Part shown: piece after piece, positions 32,656 through 40,038 of the stretch
Position numbering within the stretch: the first letter of the stretch is position 1
How the letters are laid out: every line of letters begins with the position of its first letter
Origin: Solirubrum puertoriconensis
Lineage (GTDB): Bacteria; Bacteroidota; Bacteroidia; Cytophagales; Hymenobacteraceae
Length of the DNA: 64,000 bases
Direction: 5' to 3'
Assembly (NCBI RefSeq): GCF_001483135.1
Contig: NZ_LNAL01000003.1
Coordinates: 620,001 to 684,000, forward strand
The notes under the pieces: model-generated
Database searches by the model: none
What the model saw: only the letters and a program-made list of their open reading frames with translations
Told to the model about the DNA's origin: nothing
Program-made: the position numbers and the translations under genes

Positions 32656-33396
32656 CTAGTGCTGCCGCCGAATAAGGGCGCGGTTTACAATGCGCTCCGT
32701 AACCTTGTCGCGGTACGTTTGGCCTAGGGGCAGCGCGTGGCCACCCACCCGTACTTCCTGGTTGCTCACCGACTCGATGCGCGCCGAGTTGACGAGGTAG
32801 GAGCGGTGCGTGCGCACAAACATGCCGGGCGGCAGCTGCTCCTCAATGTTTTTGAGGTTGACAAGCGTAAGGTGCGTACGGCCGTCGACGGTATTGATTT
32901 TGGTGAAATCTTTCAGGGCCTCGATGTACAGCACCTCGCGGTAGTGCAAGCGTACAAACTGCGAATCGGTACGGATGAAGAACGAGCCCCAGCCCGATAG
33001 TGCATCGCCCGACTCAACGGCTGCAGGCACCTGCGCGGTGCGCAGCAATCCGGCAATCTTGTTCACGGCTTTCAGAAACCGATCGAGCGAGATGGGCTTC
33101 AGCAGAAAGTCGCACACATCGAGGTTAAAGCCCTCCATGGCGTACTGCGGGTACGAGGTCATGAGCACCACCAGCGGCGGCTCGCGTAACGAGCGCACCA
33201 GGTCGAGGCCCGAGAGGTGTGGCATCGTCACGTCAGAAAACAGCACTTGCACCTGATGATCGAGCAGATACCGGTGGGCTTCGAGCGGATCGGTAAAGGT
33301 GGCTTTCACCTCCAGCACCTCCGTCATGGCCGCATAGGCCTGTAGCAAATCCAACACCAGCGGGTCGTCGTCGAGAAGCAAGCAGGTAATCTTCAT
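32656..33396 (-). CDS. LytTR-family response regulator
   Basis: A 246-residue regulator with a receiver domain (1-120; acidic pair LLLDDDP, phosphoacceptor Asp55 in LFSDVTMPHLSG, Lys in DFLLKPISLDRF) and a LytTR DNA-binding domain (about 140-240; VRLHYREVLYIEALKDFTKI, FVRTHRSYLVNSARIESVSN). In Bacteroidota the partner is usually a LytS-like kinase encoded next door, but none is seen here. It is convergent with crtW, so a link to carotenoid genes is positional only. Confidence 0.9.
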   Translation of the reverse strand: MKITCLLLDDDPLVLDLLQAYAAMTEVLEVKATFTDPLEAHRYLLDHQVQVLFSDVTMPHLSGLDLVRSLREPPLVVLMTSYPQYAMEGFNLDVCDFLLKPISLDRFLKAVNKIAGLLRTAQVPAAVESGDALSGWGSFFIRTDSQFVRLHYREVLYIEALKDFTKINTVDGRTHLTLVNLKNIEEQLPPGMFVRTHRSYLVNSARIESVSNQEVRVGGHALPLGQTYRDKVTERIVNRALIRRQH

Positions 33397-33654
33397 GACT
33401 TGGTTGGGTAGGGGTGTTGGGGTGAATATAGCGAGTTGAAATATTGTGTGCTAAAAATTATTGAAAGAAAACAATGCTGGCATACTCCAACTGCATCCTG
33501 ATCTACCACCATTGCGGTTTCCTCTATTTTAATAATTAGATAGCTCGTGCGGGTGCAACCTTTTGCGGGATTACTGCAGGTTTGTGCCAACTACTCGGCT
33601 GAAAGTGTGTACATTACTGTATGCCGCTTACTGCTCTCTTTCACACCTGTTGCT

Positions 33655-34224
33655 ATGTCTCGTTTTGTTGCTGCCACACCGCTGGCCCAGCCCCTTGTGC
33701 TGGGAGTGGCCTTTACCATTCCGCGCCACGATCGTGCGCGTAGCATGCGAACGGGCGTAAGCGCCCGATCCATCAAGTTGCGTATCGATCCAGCTCTGGA
33801 CTTACTGTTTGTCTCTGAAATAACCCTACCCTCCAACCTTGATTGTTTAGCCGCGCTTACCTCGCCCAACGTGGTAGCCGTGAGCCTGCGTAGCGCCAGT
33901 CTCGAGCTGTTGCCCGAAGCGCCTTGTACCGGCCCGCACCGCGGGCCTACGCTGAACGCGCTTTCCAGCGGTCATTGCTTTGTAACCGCTCACGACCGCA
34001 AAGCGCACATTGCCTCTTTCGGCGAGCGGCAAGTGCACCCCGATTGGATTGACATGCAGGTGCAAGGCCACATCAACCTCCTCGATTACCTCCGCGCCGA
34101 TTGGTTTACCGTGGAGCTTTCGGGAACACACCGCCGGCGCCTGAGCAAACCGTTGCCCCTGCGCTTGCTGCTAACCTTCGATGTGGAGGAGCTGACCCAC
34201 TCCAACCCGCCACTTGCCGCCTAG
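33655..34224 (+). CDS. Hypothetical protein (189 residues)
   Basis: A 189-residue protein starting MSRFVAATPLAQPLVLGVAF. It has no signal peptide, membrane helix or motif that I recognise; the middle is beta-rich (SIKLRIDPALDLLFVSEITL, AVSLRSASLELLPEAPCTGP) and the C-terminus basic then hydrophobic. The upstream 258 bases (33397-33654) contain an AT-rich stretch around 33430-33540 that may hold divergent promoters. The codon pattern is like the neighbours, and it ends in TAG inside CCTAGG next to a strong terminator, which supports it being a real gene. Function unknown. Confidence 0.6.
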   Translation: MSRFVAATPLAQPLVLGVAFTIPRHDRARSMRTGVSARSIKLRIDPALDLLFVSEITLPSNLDCLAALTSPNVVAVSLRSASLELLPEAPCTGPHRGPTLNALSSGHCFVTAHDRKAHIASFGERQVHPDWIDMQVQGHINLLDYLRADWFTVELSGTHRRRLSKPLPLRLLLTFDVEELTHSNPPLAA

Positions 34225-34231
34225 GCCCGCT

Positions 34232-34279
34232 GCCCACAAAAAAGGCGGCCTAGGTACCTAGGCCGCCTTTTTTGTGGGC
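34232..34279. terminator. Bidirectional terminator: perfect 48-bp palindrome
   Basis: Arms 34232-34255 and 34256-34279 are exact complements with no spacer. Each side carries a run of six A or T, so it terminates both the 33655 gene (+) and the HMA gene (-). Two CCTAGG motifs lie at its centre, separated by two bases. Confidence 0.88.
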
Positions 34280-34297
34280 TGTTACTGCGTGCTGAGC

Positions 34298-34681
34298 TTA
34301 CTCGGTGGTATGCACGCTGTTGGTTTTTTTGCAGCACTCGGGCAGGCGCTCGTACGCCTTGGCATTGGCGGTTTTCGTGTCGGCGTCGTAGCCGGTTGCC
34401 ACTACGGCCGAGCGCAACGCATCGGCGTTGGTTTTATCGGTGCGGTAGGTAACCGTAAGCATTTGCGTGGGCACGTTGAGCACGGCAGCTTGCACACCTT
34501 TTTCGTAGGCCAAGGCCTTTTCGAGGCGGGCCTTGCACATATCGCACACGGCCGAGGTTTTGATGTTCACCTGCTCGGTGCCGGCTTTTTGCTTGGCCTT
34601 GGGCTTGGTGTCCTGGGCTTGCGAAAACTTGGTGCCAACTAGGGCCAGCAGGCCAAAGGAAAGTGCGCGGAGGGTTTTCAT
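34298..34681 (-). CDS. Periplasmic heavy-metal-associated (HMA) domain protein
   Basis: A 127-residue exported protein. The signal peptide (1-22) ends in SQAQ, then a Lys-rich linker, then an HMA ferredoxin-like domain with metal-binding CDMC (Cys46, Cys49) in KTSAVCDMCKARLEKALAYE. ALRSAVVATGYDADT is the second helix. A second Cys pair lies near the C-terminus (PECCKK, Cys116/117), which is outside the canonical HMA fold. It probably binds or passes Cu(I) or another soft metal in the periplasm. It is the last gene of a set with the TonB receptor (52-base gap) and the HYC_CC_PP gene. Confidence 0.85.
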   Translation of the reverse strand: MKTLRALSFGLLALVGTKFSQAQDTKPKAKQKAGTEQVNIKTSAVCDMCKARLEKALAYEKGVQAAVLNVPTQMLTVTYRTDKTNADALRSAVVATGYDADTKTANAKAYERLPECCKKTNSVHTTE

Positions 34682-34733
34682 GATCAGAGAAGGAAGAGAG
34701 GAGGAGAGAAGTTTCAATGGTATTCGAGTAGCG

Positions 34734-37082
34734 CTACTCGAGGCGGAAGCGCATGCCTAGGTAAGTCAAACGCCCGTAAATAGGACCCCAGTTCATGGCA
34801 GCATCAAACATGGGGCCGAAAGGTTGAGCGGCGGCATCGATGGGGTTGCGCTGGCGGTAGTTGGTCAGGTTCTCGACGCCGGCATACACATCGAAGCGCT
34901 TGAAGGCGCGGGTAAGCTGCGCATTTAGCGTGGCAAAGCGCGGCGAGTAGCGTAGCACCGGACCGGCGGCGCTCCCGCCATCGTGCTGGTGCGCTAAGCC
35001 GGGCGCGTAGGGTCGCTTGCCGTACCATTGAGCCGTGAGGTCGGCGCGCCACTTGTCGTAGGCGCTGGCGTAGCCCACGTTGGCAAACAAGCGGTGCTGC
35101 GGCGTAAGCGGCTTGGGCAATAAGCGGTTGCCGTAGTTGGTTTTCACATCAAGCCACTTGTAAGCTGCTTTGGCGTGCAGTCCTTTCACGGGCTCTACCT
35201 GCACCTCGGCCTGGAAGCTGCGCGAAAACGAGCGGCCGCCCGGCGCCAGGTTGCCGATGATGAGCATCGAAGGCAGCGAGTACGGGTCGGCTACCACCTG
35301 GTTTTGGAAGGTTGTGTAGTAGTAATCGGCCACGAAGGTTGCCTGCCGCCCAGCCACCGTGAAGTACTGCGACAACGAGCCGCCCACGTTCCAGGCCCGT
35401 TCGGGCTGCAGGTTGTCGGCAATGCTGAAGGGGCGGCTGCTTACCAGCATGCCCGAGTTTTCGGCAATGGGGTTGGCCACACGGTAGCCGCGGCCAGCGG
35501 CCAAACGCAGCACGGTGCTGGTGGTGGGGTCGTATTTTACGTTCAGGCGCGGCGTCAGGAACCAGCCGTACAGGTTGTGGTAATCGGCACGGGCACCGGC
35601 TACTACCGTGAGGTTACGCGAGTTCTGGTAGGTGTACTCGGCAAAAGCGCCGGGCACGCGCTCGGTGCGGGCCCGCAGTTCGCGTTGGCGGGTTTGCGCG
35701 GGCGTTTCGGCCGCGTTCGGGCCGGTGCGCAGGTACTCCTGGTAGTCGTCGTAGAGGTAGCTGGCACCTAGGCGGTACACGTGCGAGGTGTTGCCAATGG
35801 CGCTCTGAAACAGCAGCGTAGCCAAGCCGGTGCGCTGCGTACCATCATACTGGCGCTGCGGGCGGAACAAGTTGCCCTCTTGCAGCACCACATCGAACGG
35901 CAAGCCGTAGGTGCTGCCCCCAAACGTGGAGTTGAACTTGTGGCTAGTGCCCGAAAGCAGCAGGCCGAGGCTCTGATAGGGCTTGCTAGGCCAGGTGTAC
36001 GAGGTTTTGTTGTAGGCCGTGTAGCGGTTGGTTTCCTGCGTGATGCCGTAGTTGGGGTTGCCCACTTCTCCTTCCCGAAAACCAACCTGGCCACCTAGGC
36101 GGGTTTCGCGCAGTGCGCCCACGCCCAACTCGCTCACAATGGCTTTGCCCGACTTATACTTCCACTTGTTCATCACGTTGTACTGCGTGGCCAAGGGCAA
36201 GTCCATGAAACCGTCTTTGTTGCGGTCGATGCGGTTGCCTAGGTGGTCGGCGTGCAGCAGCAGCGCGGTGCTCAGCTTGGGGTTGATGCGAGCCGAGGTG
36301 TTGAGGTTCAGGTCGAATTTGCCAAAGTCGTTGACGTAGGCATTGAACAGCAGGCGGTCGGTAGCGTCGGGCTCCTTCAGCCGCACGTTCACTTGCCCCG
36401 AAATCGATTCGTAACCGTTCACCACCGAGCCCATGCCCTTGATGATGTCGATGTTCTCGATCCAAGGGCCGGCTAGGTAGTTTAGGCGGTATGGCGACGA
36501 CAAACCGCGCAGCGCCGGCAGGTTATCTACCGTCAGCAGCGAGTACGAGCCATCTAGGCCTAGCATCTGAATCTGCTTGGCACCCGATGCCGCGTCGGTG
36601 GTCGATACTTCTACCGAAGCATTGGTCTCGAAGCTTTCGGCCAGGTTGCAGCACGCCGATTTAGTTAGGTCTTGCGCGCTGATTACCTGCGTGTTGGTGG
36701 GCGTGAGCGAGGAATAGCTAGGAGCACGCTCCGTAATTACCACTTCCTGCAGCTCGGCGCTGCCTTTGAGGGGCACGCGTACGTAGCCAGCCGCCTGCAC
36801 CGTGTCGGGGCGGTAGCCCAGGGCATTTACTACCAAGCGGCCTGAGGTGGCCTTGGTAGAGTAGGGCAGCACGAACAAGCCTTTGTTGTCGGTGGTGGTG
36901 GCTTGGTCGGTACCGAGCCAGCGCACAATGGCGCCGGGCAACGCGGCGCGGGTGGCGCTGTCGGTTACCTCGCCGCGCACGGGTTGCGGCGCGGCAGATG
37001 ATTGGGCGAAAGCGGCCGGCGCAGTACCCAGCACTAGCACGGGTACAACGCGCAGGGCGCGGCTTCGCAACAAAGCAAACAT
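34734..37082 (-). CDS. TonB-dependent outer-membrane receptor (metal-locus type)
   Basis: A 782-residue receptor with signal peptide (1-26, ending in AFAQ), an N-terminal carboxypeptidase-regulatory-like domain (about 33-112; VRGEVTDSATRAALPGAIVR), a plug (about 125-235; GLDGSYSLLTVDNLPALRG, GYESISGQVNV) and a 22-strand barrel to the C-terminal LTYLGMRFRLE. A distinctive Cys pair in the plug (LTKSACCNLAESFETN) is typical of receptors that sit next to HMA-domain proteins. The likely cargo is a metal or metal chelate, with copper the favoured guess from its neighbours. It lies between HYC_CC_PP and HMA genes on the same strand. Confidence 0.9.
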   Translation of the reverse strand: MFALLRSRALRVVPVLVLGTAPAAFAQSSAAPQPVRGEVTDSATRAALPGAIVRWLGTDQATTTDNKGLFVLPYSTKATSGRLVVNALGYRPDTVQAAGYVRVPLKGSAELQEVVITERAPSYSSLTPTNTQVISAQDLTKSACCNLAESFETNASVEVSTTDAASGAKQIQMLGLDGSYSLLTVDNLPALRGLSSPYRLNYLAGPWIENIDIIKGMGSVVNGYESISGQVNVRLKEPDATDRLLFNAYVNDFGKFDLNLNTSARINPKLSTALLLHADHLGNRIDRNKDGFMDLPLATQYNVMNKWKYKSGKAIVSELGVGALRETRLGGQVGFREGEVGNPNYGITQETNRYTAYNKTSYTWPSKPYQSLGLLLSGTSHKFNSTFGGSTYGLPFDVVLQEGNLFRPQRQYDGTQRTGLATLLFQSAIGNTSHVYRLGASYLYDDYQEYLRTGPNAAETPAQTRQRELRARTERVPGAFAEYTYQNSRNLTVVAGARADYHNLYGWFLTPRLNVKYDPTTSTVLRLAAGRGYRVANPIAENSGMLVSSRPFSIADNLQPERAWNVGGSLSQYFTVAGRQATFVADYYYTTFQNQVVADPYSLPSMLIIGNLAPGGRSFSRSFQAEVQVEPVKGLHAKAAYKWLDVKTNYGNRLLPKPLTPQHRLFANVGYASAYDKWRADLTAQWYGKRPYAPGLAHQHDGGSAAGPVLRYSPRFATLNAQLTRAFKRFDVYAGVENLTNYRQRNPIDAAAQPFGPMFDAAMNWGPIYGRLTYLGMRFRLE

Positions 37083-37183
37083 AAAGTCAGGAGGTTAGGC
37101 CTTCGGGAAAGATGGTAAACGGCCGCGCAGGGCCATACCCGCAAGCACCGCACGGTGCCAGCATTGCCGAAAAAGAGCCTAAC

Positions 37184-37645
37184 CTAGACGTTGAGCGTGC
37201 ACTTGAAGGCCAGTAGGGCCCTGCCCGTTCGAAGGGGGGGAGATGAATCGGCCGCGTGCCAGGTAAGCTGGGGCGCTACGACTGCTGCCGGCGCCTGTGG
37301 TGCCCACACGGGCTGCGGCAGCACGGCCAGCAAGGCCGGCGCCACCACCTTCAGCAGCGGACCCGAAGATGCCGAGGTATCTACCTTGTGGTGGTGAGCA
37401 CTGAAGTCGCAGCAGCCGTCCTCCACTGCGGCTTTGGCAACGGCTGCTGGTTTGTCGCAGCCGGGAGCCTTTGCTACCGCTTCTTTGGGGGCGCACACGT
37501 GGTGCGGCGTCAGTACAACGGCCCGTTGGGTTTGGCCACTAGCAAAGCAGGTGTGCTGCTGCACCGTGAGACCCACCGACGAGGTGAGCACCAGCAGGGC
37601 CAGCCACAAGCTAGTAAGGCGCAGCAACAACGAGCGTTTCTTCAC
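37184..37645 (-). CDS. HYC_CC_PP-family protein
   Basis: A 153-residue exported protein with GTG start (VKKRSLLLRLTSLWLALLVL), signal peptide to about residue 28 and the three motif blocks that name this Bacteroidota family: H-x-C as His31-Thr-Cys33, the Cys pair Cys78/Cys79 (EDGCCDF) and Pro136-Pro137 (DSSPPLRTGRALL). A His-rich stretch (SAHHHKVDT) follows the Cys pair. The Cys/His content suggests metal binding in the periplasm. The family usually accompanies TonB receptors and HMA proteins, as here. A TATCTTTG box (37650-37657, minus) lies only 4 bases before the GTG, so the transcript may be nearly leaderless. Confidence 0.82.
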   Translation of the reverse strand: MKKRSLLLRLTSLWLALLVLTSSVGLTVQQHTCFASGQTQRAVVLTPHHVCAPKEAVAKAPGCDKPAAVAKAAVEDGCCDFSAHHHKVDTSASSGPLLKVVAPALLAVLPQPVWAPQAPAAVVAPQLTWHAADSSPPLRTGRALLAFKCTLNV

Positions 37646-37833
37646 AGCACAAAGATACGCAGTTAGCCCGAGCTTGGGCCGTACACATTAATGCTTGGGC
37701 AGTACATGATTTAGGCCTTGCCCTAGGTGTTATTGGTACTCGGCTGCCAATTTGGCAAGCAGCTGTAGCTGCTACCACCTTTTGTCCCAACCGCAGCTCA
37801 GATGCTAAAAAAAAGCCCTTGACTAGCTCTAAA

Positions 37834-37871
37834 TGGGGTTTTTTACCGGTGGTAGAAAATGGTAAATGGTG
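37834..37871 (+). promoter_or_regulatory. Candidate MraZ binding boxes
   Basis: TGG repeats precede the mraZ promoter: TGGGG at 37834, TGGTA at 37850 and 37860 (10 bp apart) and TGGTG at 37867. MraZ proteins bind short direct TGGG- or GTGG-type repeats upstream of their own gene, so these are the probable autoregulatory sites. The rest of the 37646-37963 gap holds a CCTAGG at about 37722 and no gene. Confidence 0.6.
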
Positions 37872-37872
37872 G

Positions 37873-37902
37873 TTGCCTTTTCAAGGGGCTTGCGTACTTT
37901 TG
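37873..37902 (+). promoter_or_regulatory. dcw-cluster promoter upstream of mraZ
   Basis: TTG (37873-37875), a 19-base spacer and TACTTTTG (37895-37902) match the Bacteroidota primary-sigma consensus exactly. The leader to the mraZ ATG is about 55 bases, and the TGG boxes abut the -33 element. Confidence 0.82.
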
Positions 37903-37963
37903 CTTACCGACCTCGTGCGCTTACCCCACCTTCAAAGCTACGGCTTCTTTTTGCACCTAATCT

Positions 37964-38437
37964 ATGAACCTGCTCTCCGGCGAATACGAATGCAAGCTCG
38001 ACCCGAAAGGGCGGCTCGTGTTGCCGGCGAAGGTAAAGGCTAACTTGCCCGAGCAGTCGGGCAACCAACTGGTGCTGGTGCGAGGGTTTGAGCCGTGCCT
38101 GGTGCTGTACCCTAGGTCGGCGTGGCGCGTGATTCACGAGAAGGTGATGGCCCTCGACGAGTTCAACGAAGAGTACCGCCAGTTTCAGCGTAACTTCTTC
38201 CGGGGCATGACGGAGGTGGAGCTCGACAACATCGGGCGCTTTGGCTTGCCGCGCACTATGCTGCGCTATGCCGGCATCGAGAAGGAGGCCATTATTGTGG
38301 GCCTGGGCAACCGATGCGAAATCTGGGACCCTACCCGCTACGACGAGTACCTGATTAAAGACCAGCAGAGCTTCTCAAAGCTGGCGCAGAAATTTCTTAC
38401 CAATGAAACCCCGCCGGCGGGCGGATTGGCCGCATAA
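37964..38437 (+). CDS. mraZ: Transcriptional regulator MraZ
   Basis: A 157-residue DNA-binding protein with two AbrB-like SpoVT/MraZ repeats (about 5-50 with LDPKGRLVLPAKVKANL, and 75-125 with LDNIGRFGLPRTMLRYAGIE). It is the first gene of the division and cell-wall cluster and normally represses the cluster, itself included, through TGG-type repeats, which are visible upstream. rsmH starts 2 bases after its stop, so the two are translationally coupled. Confidence 0.95.
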   Translation: MNLLSGEYECKLDPKGRLVLPAKVKANLPEQSGNQLVLVRGFEPCLVLYPRSAWRVIHEKVMALDEFNEEYRQFQRNFFRGMTEVELDNIGRFGLPRTMLRYAGIEKEAIIVGLGNRCEIWDPTRYDEYLIKDQQSFSKLAQKFLTNETPPAGGLAA

Positions 38438-38439
38438 GC

Positions 38440-39396
38440 ATGGAAACTCCCAACGCGACCTACCACCGCCCCGTGATGCTGCAGGAGTGCCTCGATGGCC
38501 TCGATCTGCAGCTCAATGGCCGCTACGTCGATGTTACTTTCGGCGGTGGCGGGCACTCGTGGGCTATTCTGGAGCGCCTAGGTCCGGAAGGCCATTTGTA
38601 CTCTTTCGACCAGGATGCCGACGCCGAGCGCCAGGCCCAGCGCCTGCTCGCGGGCCCACGGGCCGATCGGTTCACGTTCATTCGCGCCAATTTTGGCGAG
38701 CTGCAAGCCGAGCTGGAGCGCCGCAGCGCTGCCCCCGTCGATGGGCTGCTCGCCGACCTAGGCGTGTCGTCGTATCAGTTCGATACGCCGGAGCGCGGCT
38801 TTAGCACCCGTTTCGATGGCCCGCTCGATATGCGCATGAACCCCGACGAAGGCCCCACCGCCGCCGACGTGGTAAACGAATACGGCGAAGCCGAACTGCA
38901 CCGCATTTTTGGCATGTACGGCGAGGTAACCAACGCCCGCACCTTGGCCAAAGCCGTGGTACAGAGCCGGGGCGGCCGGGGTATCGAAACCATTGCTGAC
39001 CTGAAAAAGGCCATTGCCAGCTGCACCCCGCGCGGCAAGGAAAACAAGTACTTGGCGCAGGTATTTCAGGCTTTGCGCATCGAAGTAAACAACGAGCTGA
39101 CGGTGCTGGAGGCCATGCTGGAGCAAGCCGCCCAAGTGCTGCGGCCGGGCGGGCGCCTGGTGGTCATGTCGTACCACTCGCTCGAAGACCGGCTGGTGAA
39201 GAATTACCTAGGCACGGGCAAGTTCTTCGGGGAGGTAGATAAAGACCTTTTCGGCAACCCGCAGAAACCCTTTGAGGTGCTCATGCGCAAACCCGTCACG
39301 GCTTCGGAAGAGGAACTGCAGCTGAACAACCGCGCCCGCAGCGCCAAGCTGCGCGTGGGCGTGCGCAACGACTTCGTTATCAAACCTAAGCACTAA
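38440..39396 (+). CDS. rsmH: 16S rRNA (cytosine-1402-N4) methyltransferase RsmH
   Basis: A 318-residue SAM-dependent methyltransferase, also called MraW. It starts METPNATYHRPVMLQECLDG, with the HxPVM motif. The SAM-binding motif I is YVDVTFGGGGHSWAIL, the catalytic region DLGVSSYQFDTPERGFSTRF, and the late motif VMSYHSLEDRLVKNYL. It modifies C1402 in the ribosomal P site. It is the second gene of the dcw operon; ftsL follows after 6 bases. Confidence 0.95.
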   Translation: METPNATYHRPVMLQECLDGLDLQLNGRYVDVTFGGGGHSWAILERLGPEGHLYSFDQDADAERQAQRLLAGPRADRFTFIRANFGELQAELERRSAAPVDGLLADLGVSSYQFDTPERGFSTRFDGPLDMRMNPDEGPTAADVVNEYGEAELHRIFGMYGEVTNARTLAKAVVQSRGGRGIETIADLKKAIASCTPRGKENKYLAQVFQALRIEVNNELTVLEAMLEQAAQVLRPGGRLVVMSYHSLEDRLVKNYLGTGKFFGEVDKDLFGNPQKPFEVLMRKPVTASEEELQLNNRARSAKLRVGVRNDFVIKPKH

Positions 39397-39402
39397 TCCG
39401 GC

Positions 39403-40029
39403 GTGGCTGTTAATACTATTCGTCCGACTACGCACCAACCGCGGCAAAACACGCCGCGCGAGGTAGTGCCGCCGGTGCTCGAGCCCGAGGAGCTGCCCGA
39501 GCCGGAGCCCACGCCCGAACCCAAGCGTACGCGCCCGGAGCGGGAACCTGAGCCGCGTCGGCAATCGACGTGGAGCATTTTTTCGGTAGTTGAGAAAGTA
39601 GTAAACGTCGACGGGCTGTTCCGCGACGGCGTGCCCGTGCGCTTCTTGCCGCACATGCTGTTCGTAATGTTCCTGATTTTGGTGTACATCGGCAACACGC
39701 ACTACGCCACACGCATGAACCGCAGCATTCAGAAGCTGAAGGTCGAAACCGAGGACCTGCGCGCCGATTACACCACCCTGAAATCGGATTACATGGAGGC
39801 CAGCAAGCAAAGCGAAGTGGCGCGCAAAGTGGCCGCTTACGGCTTGGTTGAAAGCTCGTCGCCGCCCTTCCGCATTACCGTGCCGGCCGGTGGCCTCGAC
39901 GAAGCCGAACTCGACCGCTTGCCGGTACTAACCGCCGATTCGTTGGCTGCCCGCGCCGCGCGCGACTCGGCCGCTGCCAACACGGCGACCCCGCCACCCA
40001 CTCCGCCCACCGAAGAAGAGCAACACTAG
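39403..40029 (+). CDS. ftsL: FtsL-like cell-division protein
   Basis: A 208-residue bitopic protein with GTG start. The cytoplasmic N-terminus (1-80) is rich in Pro and Glu (EPEELPEPEPTPEPKRTRPE), one TM helix covers about 81-98 (FLPHMLFVMFLILVYIGN), and a periplasmic coiled coil follows (about 105-140). The C-terminal 50 residues are a Pro/Thr/Ala-rich tail. FtsL forms the FtsQLB subcomplex; the fast-evolving sequence is recognised by topology and position between rsmH and ftsI. The long Pro-rich cytoplasmic extension is longer than in E. coli FtsL (121 residues). Confidence 0.82.
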   Translation: MAVNTIRPTTHQPRQNTPREVVPPVLEPEELPEPEPTPEPKRTRPEREPEPRRQSTWSIFSVVEKVVNVDGLFRDGVPVRFLPHMLFVMFLILVYIGNTHYATRMNRSIQKLKVETEDLRADYTTLKSDYMEASKQSEVARKVAAYGLVESSSPPFRITVPAGGLDEAELDRLPVLTADSLAARAARDSAAANTATPPPTPPTEEEQH

Positions 40030-40038
40030 CGCACAGGC

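Noticed and set aside
33393-33590. A 65-codon minus-strand frame upstream of the LytTR gene
   Set aside because: It lies in an AT-rich promoter-like region between divergent genes and shows no protein-like pattern.
37650-37657. A leaderless promoter for the HYC_CC_PP gene (TATCTTTG 4 bases before the GTG)
   Set aside because: The box matches the -7 consensus but no -33 element is present and the spacing would put the transcription start inside the start codon; kept only as a remark on that gene.
37819-38043. A 74-codon frame overlapping the mraZ leader and start
   Set aside because: It covers the MraZ boxes and promoter and overlaps mraZ in another frame; not credible as a gene.
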